From NCBI RefSeq assembly GCF_000633255.1, contig NZ_AYMJ01000002.1, forward strand, positions 1 through 64,000: a stretch of 64,000 nucleotides of DNA. Direction: 5' to 3'. Position numbers and translations under genes: made by a program. The DNA is from Pseudomonas sp. H1h (GTDB taxonomy: Bacteria > Pseudomonadota > Gammaproteobacteria > Pseudomonadales > Pseudomonadaceae). Shown one piece after another: positions 35,581 to 45,003 of the stretch (the stretch's first letter is position 1; every line of letters begins with the position of its first letter). Under the pieces are notes generated by a model that saw only the letters and a list, made by a program, of their open reading frames with translations, searched no databases and had not been told where the DNA came from.

Positions 35581-36897
35581 TCAGTAGGCGTAACGCAGCA
35601 TCGTTTGCGGCAGATGCCGGAAGACGAACAGGCTGAACAGCACCAGCAACGCCGGCAGAATCAGCCACCAGACCTTGAACGGCATTGGCTTGAGCGGCGT
35701 CTGGCGCTGACTCAGCCACAAGCCTGCCGCACACACGCATGCTGCGAGCATTGCACCGGCCAGGATGTCCGTCGGCCAGTGCGCGCCCAGATACACCCGC
35801 GACAAGGCAATCGACAGCGCCGGAATACAGCCGAGCAGCAGCCAGGTCAGGCGCATGCGCGGTGGCTGGCCGCGGCCGGCGAGAACCGCGAGCACCAGAA
35901 ACAGCGCGAACGAACCCGAGGCATGGCCGCTGGGCATGCTGTAACTGGTCAACGGATCGGTCAGCACTTCCGGGCGTACCCGGGCGAAAAACTGTTTGGT
36001 GACGGTATTGAGCAACGCCGTGCACAGCAAAGTGCCGCCGGCAAAGAGTGCCTGGCGCCATTGCCGGCACAGCAATAACAGGCCGGTTAGCAGGGCGCTG
36101 AACATCAGCATGTTGCGGAATTCACCGATCAGGGTGAACGTCACCGCGATTTCATCCAGCAGCGGCTGACGGTGTTCCTGCACCAATGTCATCACGCCCT
36201 GATCGAGGGCGCTCAGGTACGGATAGCCCACGAACAGTCCGAGCAGAATCAACAGGCTCATGCTGCTGATCCAGATCGTCGCCCGGCGATGCTGGCGCAA
36301 GCTGCTGTTGACGCTCAGGCCGACCATCACCGCGATGCTGGCGGCGACGATGCCGGCCTGCGGCCAGAAACCTTCCGGCAGCGGCAGGCGGATCGCCGCG
36401 CCGGTGGCCCAACCCGGCAGCAGGTAGGCGACGCTCCAGCCAGCGGCGGCCAGCAGGCTGACCGCGGCAAAGCGCGGGAAGGGCATGTCGCACATCCCGG
36501 CGACCATCGGCAGCATTGGCCGCAACGGGCCGATGAAGCGCCCGACCAGCAGGCTGGCGATACCGTAGCGCTGGAAGTAGGTTTCGGCGCCGGCCATCCA
36601 TTCCGGATGGTGACGCAGCCCTGGCAAACGGCGGATGTTCTGGTGGAAATGCCGGCCGAGGAAGTACGAAATCACATCGCCCAGAATCCCGCCGAGAAAG
36701 CCCAGCAGCAGGGTTTCGCTCAACGACAGCGCGCCGCTGCCAGCCAGTACGGCGACGGCAAACAGCAACACCGTGCCCGGCACGATCAGCCCGGCAATCG
36801 CCAGGCACTCCACGCAGGCGACGATAAACACCGCAGCGGCCAGCCACTGCGGATTGGCGGCCAGCCAACCGGTCACGCTATCGAGCCATGGGCCCAT
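35581..36897 (-). CDS. DedA-PAP2 fusion membrane protein
   Basis: 438 residues in two membrane domains. Residues about 1-200 are DedA-like (LIVPGTVLLFAVAVLAG, GDVISYFLGRHF, GRFIGPLRPMLPMVAGMCDMPFPRF). Residues about 215-420 are a type-2 phosphatidic acid phosphatase with all three motifs: KQFFARVRP, SYSMPSGHASGSF and SRVYLGAHWPTDI. A lipid-flipping module fused to a lipid phosphatase on the outer face suggests recycling of undecaprenyl pyrophosphate or a phospholipid; the substrate is inference. It converges with the Lon-N gene. Confidence 0.92.
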   Translation of the reverse strand: MGPWLDSVTGWLAANPQWLAAAVFIVACVECLAIAGLIVPGTVLLFAVAVLAGSGALSLSETLLLGFLGGILGDVISYFLGRHFHQNIRRLPGLRHHPEWMAGAETYFQRYGIASLLVGRFIGPLRPMLPMVAGMCDMPFPRFAAVSLLAAAGWSVAYLLPGWATGAAIRLPLPEGFWPQAGIVAASIAVMVGLSVNSSLRQHRRATIWISSMSLLILLGLFVGYPYLSALDQGVMTLVQEHRQPLLDEIAVTFTLIGEFRNMLMFSALLTGLLLLCRQWRQALFAGGTLLCTALLNTVTKQFFARVRPEVLTDPLTSYSMPSGHASGSFALFLVLAVLAGRGQPPRMRLTWLLLGCIPALSIALSRVYLGAHWPTDILAGAMLAACVCAAGLWLSQRQTPLKPMPFKVWWLILPALLVLFSLFVFRHLPQTMLRYAY

Positions 36898-36930
36898 AAA
36901 ACCACTCCATCAAATCTTCAATTGATCCTT

Positions 36931-37019
36931 GTAGGAGTGAGCCTGCTCGCGATGGCGCCTGGTCAGTCGAGTTCTTCGTTGACTGATACACCGCTATCGC
37001 GAGCAGGCTCACTCCTACA
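36931..37019. repeat. REP doublet, GTAGGAGTGAGCCTGCTCGC variant
   Basis: A plus element at 36931-36955 and its inverted partner at 36994-37019, both with TAGGAGTGAGCCTGCTCGC-type sequence, a distinct REP subfamily from most others here. Confidence 0.82.
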
Positions 37020-37030
37020 GTGAATTCCTT

Positions 37031-37750
37031 TTACTTCAGACCTGCCTCTAACCCCGGCAGCAGGAAATAATCGCGACCTTCGACCTGACCCCGGCGCAGC
37101 GGGTTCCGTGTGCACCATTGCGCGTAGGTGGCGTCGACAAACCGGTACATCAGGTGTTCATCACGCCCATGAGGGATGCCCAGGCGGGTGGTTTGAATAA
37201 TCTGCGCAGGTGCCGGGCCGGTGTCTTCCACCAGCAGCAGATCATGGTCGAAACGCTTGGCGTCCCACACCGGCACCTTCAATCCCAGCGCCTTGCACAG
37301 CAAGGTCTGGCCGGCGCAGAGCTTTTGCGAAGGGCGAGGGCGGCCCTGAGCATCGGGGTTGTTCAGCAGCATCTGCGCCAGACTCGCCGGCCCGCTGAGC
37401 TCATCGACCCACGGATAAGCCGATTTGATCAACACGGCGTTGCCCGGCCCTTGAGCGCTGAAGTTCAGCGAATCGCCGCCACGGGCGTAATACATATAGA
37501 TGTGTCCGCCATCCAGAAACAAAGCCTTACGCTTTTCCGTGTAACCGAGGGACGCATGGCTGCCTTTTTCCGCGCAGTAATAGGCTTCGGTCTCAATGAT
37601 CCGGGCGCTGAGCCACAGGTCGCCGACCCGATGGCGGATGACTTTACCAAGCAGGTCGCGAGCCAGCACTTGCGCATCACGGTCGAAAAAAGCGTCCGGA
37701 AGGCCCAGTGGCAGGCGCTCGGCGGTCGCGCGAACGGTCAGGTTGGACAT
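37031..37750 (-). CDS. 3-methyladenine DNA glycosylase (AAG/MPG family)
   Basis: A 239-residue monofunctional glycosylase that excises alkylated and deaminated purines. Family segments are ARDLLGKVIRHRVGD, RIIETEAYYCAEKGSHAS (catalytic Glu in ETEAY), GGHIYMYYARGGDSLNFSA, AVLIKSAYP, LCAGQTLLCKALGL and IPHGRDEHLMYRF. It is divergent from proA. Confidence 0.93.
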   Translation of the reverse strand: MSNLTVRATAERLPLGLPDAFFDRDAQVLARDLLGKVIRHRVGDLWLSARIIETEAYYCAEKGSHASLGYTEKRKALFLDGGHIYMYYARGGDSLNFSAQGPGNAVLIKSAYPWVDELSGPASLAQMLLNNPDAQGRPRPSQKLCAGQTLLCKALGLKVPVWDAKRFDHDLLLVEDTGPAPAQIIQTTRLGIPHGRDEHLMYRFVDATYAQWCTRNPLRRGQVEGRDYFLLPGLEAGLK

Positions 37751-37885
37751 GGCAAACGGTGTTTATCCAGGCGAAAGAGGTCGTGATGATAACAATCCGA
37801 GGCTTAATTACGGCTGAACGTCGGCAAATTGCAGTCCATTTCGACCATCCGCCTGTCACCGCTGTTAGTCCCGGGACGCGACAGC

Positions 37886-37891
37886 TATAAT
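37886..37891 (+). promoter_or_regulatory. -10 box ahead of proA
   Basis: A perfect TATAAT 36 bases before the proA ATG, in the short divergent region; the -35 is weak. Confidence 0.45.
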
Positions 37892-37927
37892 CTGCCGCTT
37901 TCCTCTTTGCCAAGACCCCAGCAGACC

Positions 37928-39199
37928 ATGACTGAGTCCGTTCTTGACTACATGACCCGATTGGGTCGCGCCGCCCGTGAAGCTTCCCGGGTCATCGGCC
38001 GTGCCAGCACCGCGCAGAAAAACCGCGCCCTGCAGGCTGCAGCCAATGCCCTGGACGCCGCGCGCGCCGAGTTGGCCGCCGCCAATGAACAGGACTTGGC
38101 CGCCGGCCGCGCCAACGGCCTGGAGCCGGCCCTGCTGGAACGTCTGGAACTGACCCCGGCGCGCATCGACGGCATGATCGTCGGTTTGCGCCAGGTTGCT
38201 GCACTGCCGGATCCGGTCGGTGCGATCCGTGACATGAGCTTTCGTCCGTCTGGCATTCAGGTCGGCAAGATGCGTGTGCCATTGGGTGTGATCGGGATCA
38301 TCTACGAATCCCGTCCCAATGTGACCATCGATGCCGCCAGCCTGTGCCTGAAGTCGGGCAACGCGACCATCCTGCGCGGTGGCTCCGAGGCGATTCATTC
38401 CAACCGGGCGATTGCCGCGTGCATTCAGCGCGGTCTGGCCGAGGCCGAGTTGCCGGCAGCCGTGGTGCAAGTGGTCGAAACCACCGACCGTGCCGCCGTT
38501 GGCGCGATGATCACCATGCCCGAGTACGTGGATGTGATCGTGCCGCGCGGTGGTCGTGGCCTGATCGAGCGCATCAGCCGCGATGCCCGCGTGCCGGTGA
38601 TCAAGCACCTGGACGGCATTTGCCACGTTTATGTCAGTGCCCACGCTGACCTGGCGAAAGCCCAGCGCATCGCCTTCAATGCCAAGACCTACCGTTATGG
38701 CATCTGTGGCGCGATGGAGACCTTGCTCGTCGATCAAAGTGTTGCGAAGGATTTCCTGCCTTCGATGGCTGCCCAGTTCCGCGAAAAAGGCGTCGAGCTG
38801 CGTGGCTGCGAGCGCACCCGGGCGATCATTGATGCCGTGGCGGCCAGCGAAGATGACTGGAGCACCGAGTATCTGGCGCCGATTCTGTCGATTCGCGTGG
38901 TCGACGGGCTGGACCAGGCCATCGAACACATCAACCATTACGGCTCGCATCACACCGACTCGATCGTCAGCGAAAACCTCGCGGACACCCGTCGTTTCGT
39001 GGCGGAAGTCGACTCGGCGTCGGTGATGATCAACACCCCGACCTGCTTCGCCGATGGGTTCGAATACGGATTGGGTGCCGAGATTGGCATTTCTACTGAT
39101 AAGCTGCACGCCCGTGGCCCGGTGGGCCTCGAAGGACTGACCTGCGAGAAGTACATCGTGGTCGGTGATGGCCAGTTGCGCGGCCAGGCGACGGTCTGA
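37928..39199 (+). CDS. proA: Gamma-glutamyl phosphate reductase
   Basis: A 423-residue enzyme that reduces L-glutamyl-5-phosphate to glutamate-5-semialdehyde with NADPH in proline synthesis. The start at 37928 ([18 protein letters not shown]) is the usual one. Signatures are [29 protein letters not shown] (residues 118-146), [22 protein letters not shown], the catalytic cysteine region ([17 protein letters not shown]) and [28 protein letters not shown] near the C-terminus. First gene of a long co-oriented stretch. Confidence 0.97.
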   Translation: MTESVLDYMTRLGRAAREASRVIGRASTAQKNRALQAAANALDAARAELAAANEQDLAAGRANGLEPALLERLELTPARIDGMIVGLRQVAALPDPVGAIRDMSFRPSGIQVGKMRVPLGVIGIIYESRPNVTIDAASLCLKSGNATILRGGSEAIHSNRAIAACIQRGLAEAELPAAVVQVVETTDRAAVGAMITMPEYVDVIVPRGGRGLIERISRDARVPVIKHLDGICHVYVSAHADLAKAQRIAFNAKTYRYGICGAMETLLVDQSVAKDFLPSMAAQFREKGVELRGCERTRAIIDAVAASEDDWSTEYLAPILSIRVVDGLDQAIEHINHYGSHHTDSIVSENLADTRRFVAEVDSASVMINTPTCFADGFEYGLGAEIGISTDKLHARGPVGLEGLTCEKYIVVGDGQLRGQATV

Positions 39200-39200
39200 C

Positions 39201-39890
39201 TTGACCGACCTCGACCTGACAGCGTCGCTGCCTGGCAGCGAGCTCCAGCCCCGGCGCATCGGCGTATTGGGCGGCACGTTCGATCCGGTGCACATCGGCC
39301 ATTTGCGCGGTGCGCTGGAAGTGGCCGAAGCGCTGCTGCTCGACGAGCTGCGCATGATGCCCAGCGCGCGGCCGCCGCATCGCGATACGCCGCAGGTGTC
39401 GGCGCAGGACCGGCTGGCGATGGTCGAGTGCGCGGTGGCCGGAGTGCCGCCGCTGGTGGTGGACGCCCGCGAACTGCAGCGGGACAAACCGTCCTACACC
39501 ATCGATACCCTGGAGTTGATGCGCGCCGAAATGGCCGCAGAAACCCAGGTTTTTCTGCTTTTGGGCTGGGACGCATTTTGCGGCCTGCCCACTTGGCACC
39601 GCTGGGAAGAGTTGCTCCAGCATTGCCACATCCTGGTGCTACAGCGCCCGGACGCCGACAGCGAACCGCCGGATGCCTTGCGCAACCTGCTGGCAGCGCG
39701 TTCGGTGAGCGACCCGCTGGCTCTGAAAGGGCCGAGCGGACAGATTGCATTCGTCTGGCAGACACCGCTCGCGGTTTCCGCCACCCAGATCCGTCAACTG
39801 CTGGCCAGCGGTAAGTCGGTACGTTTCCTGGTGCCCGACGCGGTCCTGGCCTACATCGATGCGCACGGTCTGTATCGTGCGTCGAACTGA
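39201..39890 (+). CDS. nadD: Nicotinate-nucleotide adenylyltransferase
   Basis: A 229-residue enzyme if it starts at TTG 39201, one base after the proA stop codon. No ATG or GTG lies between there and the conserved core, and the longer reading overlaps proA. It makes nicotinate adenine dinucleotide from NaMN and ATP in NAD synthesis. The nucleotidyltransferase motif is [23 protein letters not shown], with [25 protein letters not shown] and the C-terminal [23 protein letters not shown] (the ISSTxIR-like motif). The exact start is uncertain. Confidence 0.93.
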   Translation: MTDLDLTASLPGSELQPRRIGVLGGTFDPVHIGHLRGALEVAEALLLDELRMMPSARPPHRDTPQVSAQDRLAMVECAVAGVPPLVVDARELQRDKPSYTIDTLELMRAEMAAETQVFLLLGWDAFCGLPTWHRWEELLQHCHILVLQRPDADSEPPDALRNLLAARSVSDPLALKGPSGQIAFVWQTPLAVSATQIRQLLASGKSVRFLVPDAVLAYIDAHGLYRASN

Positions 39891-39962
39891 ACAAGGCGTG
39901 CTTCACTGATACGAATCCACGTATCGCCAAGCCGCCGAATATACGAGCAAAACGAGTTTTAT

Positions 39963-40457
39963 ATGACTGACAAAGACGTAAGCAAAGTTAAGCGCAAAGG
40001 CACGTTCAAGAGCGCTCCGCTGCCGGAAGTCGCCAACACCAACGAGCCGCTCAAGGGCGACGAACTGGTCAAGGTTGCCGTGGCGGCCCTGGAAGACGTC
40101 AAGGCACAAGACATCCAGATCATCGATGTTCGCGACAAGCAGAGCATCACTGACTACATGATCATCGCCACCGGTACTTCCAATCGCCAGATCAACGCGA
40201 TGCTGGACAAGGTCCGCGAAGAAGTCAAAAAGCAGGGCGCCAAGCCACTGGGCGAAGAAGGCAAGGGCGACAGCGACTGGGTACTGCTGGACCTGGACCT
40301 GGTGATCGTACACATGATGACCGCCTCGGCACGTCAGTTCTACGACCTGGAGCGCCTGTGGGCCGGTGCCGAGCAAAGCCGTGCGGCAGACGCCAAGCAC
40401 CACAGCCCGGAAAACACCCACGAGCATTTCACCAAGCTCAACAAAGACCAGCTGTAA
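39963..40457 (+). CDS. rsfS: Ribosomal silencing factor RsfS
   Basis: A 164-residue protein that binds uL14 on the 50S subunit and blocks subunit joining during starvation. The conserved core is DIQIIDVRDKQSITDYMIIATGTSNRQINAMLDKV, then GEGKGDSDWVLLDLDLVIVHMM and ARQFYDLERLW. It has extra N-terminal and C-terminal tails compared with E. coli RsfS. Lies between nadD and rlmH, the standard order. Confidence 0.96.
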   Translation: MTDKDVSKVKRKGTFKSAPLPEVANTNEPLKGDELVKVAVAALEDVKAQDIQIIDVRDKQSITDYMIIATGTSNRQINAMLDKVREEVKKQGAKPLGEEGKGDSDWVLLDLDLVIVHMMTASARQFYDLERLWAGAEQSRAADAKHHSPENTHEHFTKLNKDQL

Positions 40458-40466
40458 GGGATTGCT

Positions 40467-40934
40467 GTGCGACTGCGACTGATCGCCGTCGGTTCACGCA
40501 TGCCCAAGTGGGTGGAAGAAGGCTGGCATGAATATGCCAAGCGTCTTCCGTCCGAGCTGGCGCTGGAACTGGTGGAAATTCCGCTCAATACCCGTGGCAA
40601 GAACGCCGACGTGGCCCGTTTCATCCGCCAGGAAGGCGAAGCCATGCTGGCCAAGGTCGGGCCGAACGAGCGGATCGTCACGCTGGAAGTCCACGGCAAG
40701 CCCTGGAGCACCGAGCAACTGGCGGTCGAGCTTGACCGTTGGCGGCTGGATTCGCGCACGGTCAACTTCATGGTCGGTGGCCCCGAAGGGCTGGCGCCGG
40801 AGGTCTGTGCCCGCGCCGATCAGCGCTGGTCGCTGTCGCCGCTGACCTTGCCGCACCCGCTGGTGCGGATCCTGATCGGCGAACAGTTGTACCGTGCCTG
40901 GACCGTGCTGTCCGGTCACCCTTACCACAAGTAG
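40467..40934 (+). CDS. rlmH: 23S rRNA pseudouridine-1915 N3-methyltransferase
   Basis: A 155-residue SPOUT methyltransferase starting with GTG. It methylates the pseudouridine at 1915 in helix 69. Signatures are [20 protein letters not shown], the SAM-binding knot [13 protein letters not shown] and [25 protein letters not shown] near the end. Confidence 0.97.
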   Translation: MRLRLIAVGSRMPKWVEEGWHEYAKRLPSELALELVEIPLNTRGKNADVARFIRQEGEAMLAKVGPNERIVTLEVHGKPWSTEQLAVELDRWRLDSRTVNFMVGGPEGLAPEVCARADQRWSLSPLTLPHPLVRILIGEQLYRAWTVLSGHPYHK

Positions 40935-40944
40935 TCCTGCCCTC

Positions 40945-42840
40945 ATGTCTCAGCCGATCCGCATCAAGGACCACGAAAAGGACGCCCGCCTGGTGCGTAG
41001 CCGCGTCGTGTTCGGGGCCATTGCGGTCATGCTGTTGATCTGCGTACTGATTGCGCGGCTGTACTACTTGCAGGTGATCCAGTACGAGTACCACTCGACG
41101 CTCTCGGAAAACAACCGCGTCCATGTGCAGCCGATTCCGCCGACCCGCGGGCTGATCTTCGACCGCAACGGCGTGGTGGTGGCGGACAACCGCCCCAGCT
41201 TCAGCCTGAGCATGACCCGCGAGCGCTCCGGCGACTGGCAACAAGTGCTCGACGCGATCGTCGAAGTGCTGCAACTGACGCCCGAGGATCGGGTGATCTT
41301 CGAGAAACGCATGCGTCAGGGGCGCCGGCCGTTCGAGCCGGTGCCGATCCTGTTCGAGCTGACCGAAGAGCAGATCGCCCGGATCGCGGTGAATCAGTTC
41401 CGCCTGCCCGGGGTGGAAGTGGTCGCGCAATTGGTCCGCCACTACCCGCAGGGCGCGCATTTTGCGCATTCGGTGGGTTACATGGGGCGGATCAACGAGA
41501 AAGAGCTCAAGACCCTCGACCCGGTCAACTACAGCGGCACCCATCACATCGGCAAGACCGGCATCGAGCGTTTTTACGAGCCGGAACTGCACGGGCAGGT
41601 GGGTTACGAGGAAGTCGAGACCAACGCTCGAGGCCGCGTATTGCGCGTGCTCAAGCGTACCGATCCGATTCCCGGCAAGGACATCGTCCTTAGTCTGGAC
41701 ATCAAATTGCAGGAAGCGGCTGAAGCCGCTTTGGGCGGGCGGCGCGGTGCGGTGGTGGCGCTCGATCCGAAGACTGGCGAAGTGCTGGCGATGGTCAGCC
41801 AGCCGAGCTTCGACCCCAACCTGTTCGTCACCGGCATCAGCTTCAAGGCGTACGCCGAGCTGCGCGACTCCATCGATCGGCCGCTGTTCAACCGGGTGCT
41901 GCGTGGCCTGTATCCGCCAGGTTCGACAATCAAACCGGCGGTGGCGATTGCCGGTCTCGATTCGGGCGTGGTGACAGCGTCGAGCCGGGTGTTCGACCCC
42001 GGTTACTACATGCTGCCCAACTACGATCACAAATACCGCAACTGGAACCGCACCGGTGACGGCTTCGTCGACCTCGACACGGCGATCATGCGTTCCAACG
42101 ACACCTACTTCTATGACCTGGCGCACAAGCTGGGCATTGATCGGCTGTCGGCCTACATGAACAAGTTCGGCATCGGCCAGAAGGTCTCGCTGGACATGTT
42201 CGAAGAATCTCCCGGCCTGATGCCGTCGCGCGAGTGGAAGCGCGCGACTCGCAAGCAGGCGTGGTTCCCGGGCGAAACCCTGATTCTGGGGATCGGCCAG
42301 GGCTACATGCAGTCCACGCCGTTGCAATTGGCGCAAGCCACGGCGCTGGTGGCCAACAAAGGCATCTGGAACCGCCCGCACCTGGCCAAGACCATCGAAG
42401 GTGCAAAACCGGTGGACGAGAACCCGATACCGGACATCGTCCTGCGCGATCCGTCGGACTGGACCAAGGTCAACCACGGCATGCAGCAGGTGATGCACGG
42501 CGCCCGGGGGACCGCGCGCAAGGCGGCGGTCGGTGCGCAATACCGGATCGCCGGCAAGTCGGGTACGGCCCAGGTGGTGGCGATCAAGCAAGGCGAGAAA
42601 TACGACCGTTCCAAGGTTCAGGAGCGCCACCGCGACCACGCCTTGTTCGTTGGATTTGCCCCGGCCGACAACCCGAAAATCGTCGTCTCGGTGATGGTCG
42701 AGAACGGTGAGTCCGGGTCGGGTGTCGCCGCGCCGGTGGTGCGTCAGGTCATGGATGCCTGGCTTCTGGACCAGGATGGTCGGTTGAAGGCCGAATACGC
42801 CGGTCCTATCAGTGCGGAGGCTACGGCCCGTGATGAATAA
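40945..42840 (+). CDS. mrdA: Penicillin-binding protein 2, elongasome transpeptidase
   Basis: A 631-residue class B PBP. The start at 40945 (MSQPIRIKDHEKD) is followed by one membrane anchor (VVFGAIAVMLLICVLIARLYYLQVI) and a dimerisation domain. The transpeptidase has SxxK as STIK (S327, K330), an SND motif in the IMRSNDTYF segment and KSGTAQ (K538). It cross-links side-wall peptidoglycan with the RodA polymerase, whose gene overlaps the mrdA stop codon by eight bases. Confidence 0.97.
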   Translation: MSQPIRIKDHEKDARLVRSRVVFGAIAVMLLICVLIARLYYLQVIQYEYHSTLSENNRVHVQPIPPTRGLIFDRNGVVVADNRPSFSLSMTRERSGDWQQVLDAIVEVLQLTPEDRVIFEKRMRQGRRPFEPVPILFELTEEQIARIAVNQFRLPGVEVVAQLVRHYPQGAHFAHSVGYMGRINEKELKTLDPVNYSGTHHIGKTGIERFYEPELHGQVGYEEVETNARGRVLRVLKRTDPIPGKDIVLSLDIKLQEAAEAALGGRRGAVVALDPKTGEVLAMVSQPSFDPNLFVTGISFKAYAELRDSIDRPLFNRVLRGLYPPGSTIKPAVAIAGLDSGVVTASSRVFDPGYYMLPNYDHKYRNWNRTGDGFVDLDTAIMRSNDTYFYDLAHKLGIDRLSAYMNKFGIGQKVSLDMFEESPGLMPSREWKRATRKQAWFPGETLILGIGQGYMQSTPLQLAQATALVANKGIWNRPHLAKTIEGAKPVDENPIPDIVLRDPSDWTKVNHGMQQVMHGARGTARKAAVGAQYRIAGKSGTAQVVAIKQGEKYDRSKVQERHRDHALFVGFAPADNPKIVVSVMVENGESGSGVAAPVVRQVMDAWLLDQDGRLKAEYAGPISAEATARDE

Positions 42841-43975
42841 TTTTGATCGCATGCTCTCCAGCGAGGATGTGATGCGTCGCCGTGCGACGCTGCTGCAACG
42901 TCTGCATATCGATGGTCCTTTGTTGATCCTGCTGCTGATCCTCGCCGCAGGCAGTCTGTTCGTGCTGTATTCGGCCAGCGGCAAGAGCTGGGACCTGCTG
43001 GGCAAACAGGCCACTTCGTTCGGCATCGGCCTGGTGTCGATGATCGTCATCGCCCAGTTCGAGCCGCGGTTCATGGCCCGTTGGGTGCCGCTCGGTTACG
43101 TGGTCGGCGTGGTGTTGCTGATGGTGGTGGACATCATGGGCCACAACGCCATGGGCGCCACGCGCTGGATCAACATCCCCGGGGTGATCCGCTTCCAGCC
43201 CTCGGAATTCATGAAGATCCTGATGCCGGCGACGATCGCCTGGTACCTGTCCAAGCGCACGCTGCCGCCGCAGCTCAAGCACGTGGGCATCAGCCTGCTG
43301 CTGATCGGCGTGCCGTTCATTCTCATCGTGCGTCAGCCCGACCTCGGTACGTCGCTGCTGATTCTGGCCGGCGGCGCGTTCGTGCTGTTCATGGGCGGGC
43401 TGCGCTGGCGCTGGATCCTCAGCGTGCTGGCGGCCGCCGTACCCGTGGCGATCGCCATGTGGTTCTTCATCATGCACGACTACCAGAAGCAGCGGATCCT
43501 GACCTTCCTCGACCCGGAAAGCGATCCGTTGGGCACGGGCTGGAACATCATTCAGTCGAAAGCCGCCATCGGTTCCGGTGGTGTATTTGGCAAGGGCTGG
43601 CTGCTGGGCACCCAGTCGCACCTGGACTTTTTGCCGGAAAGCCACACCGACTTCATCATCGCCGTACTGGGCGAAGAGTTCGGCCTGGTGGGCATCTGTG
43701 CACTGTTGCTGATCTATTTGCTGTTGATCGGTCGCGGCCTGGTGATTACTGCCCAGGCGCAGACGCTGTTCGGCAAATTGCTCGCCGGTGCGTTGACCAT
43801 GACGTTTTTTGTTTATGTTTTCGTCAACATCGGTATGGTCAGTGGCCTGTTGCCGGTGGTGGGGGTGCCGTTGCCCTTCATTAGCTACGGAGGAACTTCG
43901 CTGGTGACACTGCTGTCAGCGTTTGGGGTTTTGATGTCGATCCATACCCATCGCAAGTGGATCGCACAGGTTTGA
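42833..43975 (+). CDS. rodA: RodA, peptidoglycan glycosyltransferase (SEDS)
   Basis: A 380-residue ten-helix SEDS protein. The ATG at 42833 (MNNFDRMLSSEDV) overlaps mrdA; a GTG further upstream is less likely. The conserved features are ARWINIPGVIRFQPSEFMKI, IVRQPDLGTSLLIL, the catalytic-loop segment LTFLDPESDPLGTGWNIIQSKAAIGSGG and FLPESHTDFIIAVLGEEFG, then GMVSGLLPVVGVPLPFISYGG. It polymerises lipid II with PBP2. Confidence 0.97.
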   Translation: MNNFDRMLSSEDVMRRRATLLQRLHIDGPLLILLLILAAGSLFVLYSASGKSWDLLGKQATSFGIGLVSMIVIAQFEPRFMARWVPLGYVVGVVLLMVVDIMGHNAMGATRWINIPGVIRFQPSEFMKILMPATIAWYLSKRTLPPQLKHVGISLLLIGVPFILIVRQPDLGTSLLILAGGAFVLFMGGLRWRWILSVLAAAVPVAIAMWFFIMHDYQKQRILTFLDPESDPLGTGWNIIQSKAAIGSGGVFGKGWLLGTQSHLDFLPESHTDFIIAVLGEEFGLVGICALLLIYLLLIGRGLVITAQAQTLFGKLLAGALTMTFFVYVFVNIGMVSGLLPVVGVPLPFISYGGTSLVTLLSAFGVLMSIHTHRKWIAQV

Positions 43976-43992
43976 ATAAGGTGAAGAGTTCA

Positions 43993-45003
43993 ATGCAAGT
44001 CATGCGCAGCTGGGCGACTCGTTACGCGCCGTGGGTCGGTCTGGTCGGCATCCTTGGCAGCGCGCAGGAAGCGCTGGCCGGCGATTACGAAGGCTCGCCG
44101 CAGGTGGCCGAATTCGTCGGTGAAATGACCCGCGACTACGGTTTTGCCGGCGAGCAACTGATGGCGGTGTTTCGCGAGGCCCAGCGCAAGCAGGCGATTC
44201 TTGACGCTATCTCCAAACCGGCCGAGCGGGTCAAGCAGTGGAAAGAATATCGCCCGATGTTCCTTACCGACGCGCGCATTGCCCGGGGTGTGGACTTCTG
44301 GCGTCAGCACGAGGCGGTACTGGCCCGTGCCGAGCAAGAATACGGCGTACCGGCACAAGTCATCGTGTCGATCATCGGCGTCGAGACCTTTTTCGGACGT
44401 AATACCGGTAATTATCGGGTGATCGATGCCTTGTCCACGCTCGGTTTCGACTATCCTCCCCGTGCCGAATTTTTCCGCAAGGAATTGCGTGAGTTCCTGC
44501 TGCTGGCCCGCGAAGAACAGGTCGATCCGTTGACCCTCAAGGGCTCGTACGCCGGGGCAATGGGCTTGCCGCAGTTCATGCCGAGCAGTTTTCGCGCCTA
44601 TGCGGTGGACTTCGACGGTGATGGCCACATCAACATCTGGACCAATCCGGATGATGCGATCGGCAGCGTTGCCAGCTATTTCAAGCGTCACGGCTGGGTT
44701 GCTGGCGAGCCGGTGGTCAGTCGGGCCGATGCCCGTGGCGATCAGGTCGACGAGGGGCTGACCACCGGGATCGAGCCGACAAAGACGGTGGGAGAGTTGC
44801 GGGCGCTGGGCTGGTCAAGTCATGATGCGCTGCGCGATGATATGCCGGTTACTGCATTTCGCCTCGAAGGCGACAACGGCCCTGAATACTGGATGGGCCT
44901 GAAGAATTTCTACGCGATCACGCGTTATAACCGCAGCGTGATGTACGCCATGGCCGTATATCAACTGTCTGAAGAGCTGGTAAAAGCACGGGGCGTCAAG
45001 TAA
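43993..45003 (+). CDS. mltB: Lytic murein transglycosylase B (SltB1/MltB type)
   Basis: Encodes 336 residues from the ATG at 43993; a GTG at 43981 and an ATG at 44002 are alternatives. The hydrophobic N-terminus lacks a clear lipobox, so a soluble periplasmic form is likely. It cleaves glycan strands to 1,6-anhydromuropeptides. The catalytic glutamate is in IIGVETFFGRNTGNYRVIDAL; family 3 lytic transglycosylase segments are YAGAMGLPQFMPSSFRAYAVDFDGDG, IWTNPDDAIGSVASYF and NFYAITRYNRSVMYAMAV. The stop codon overlaps the rlpA ATG by one base. Confidence 0.95.
   Translation: MQVMRSWATRYAPWVGLVGILGSAQEALAGDYEGSPQVAEFVGEMTRDYGFAGEQLMAVFREAQRKQAILDAISKPAERVKQWKEYRPMFLTDARIARGVDFWRQHEAVLARAEQEYGVPAQVIVSIIGVETFFGRNTGNYRVIDALSTLGFDYPPRAEFFRKELREFLLLAREEQVDPLTLKGSYAGAMGLPQFMPSSFRAYAVDFDGDGHINIWTNPDDAIGSVASYFKRHGWVAGEPVVSRADARGDQVDEGLTTGIEPTKTVGELRALGWSSHDALRDDMPVTAFRLEGDNGPEYWMGLKNFYAITRYNRSVMYAMAVYQLSEELVKARGVK

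Noticed and set aside
40768-43074. 768-codon open frame antisense to mrdA and rodA
   Set aside because: Same cause; PBP2 and RodA motifs on the plus strand are decisive.
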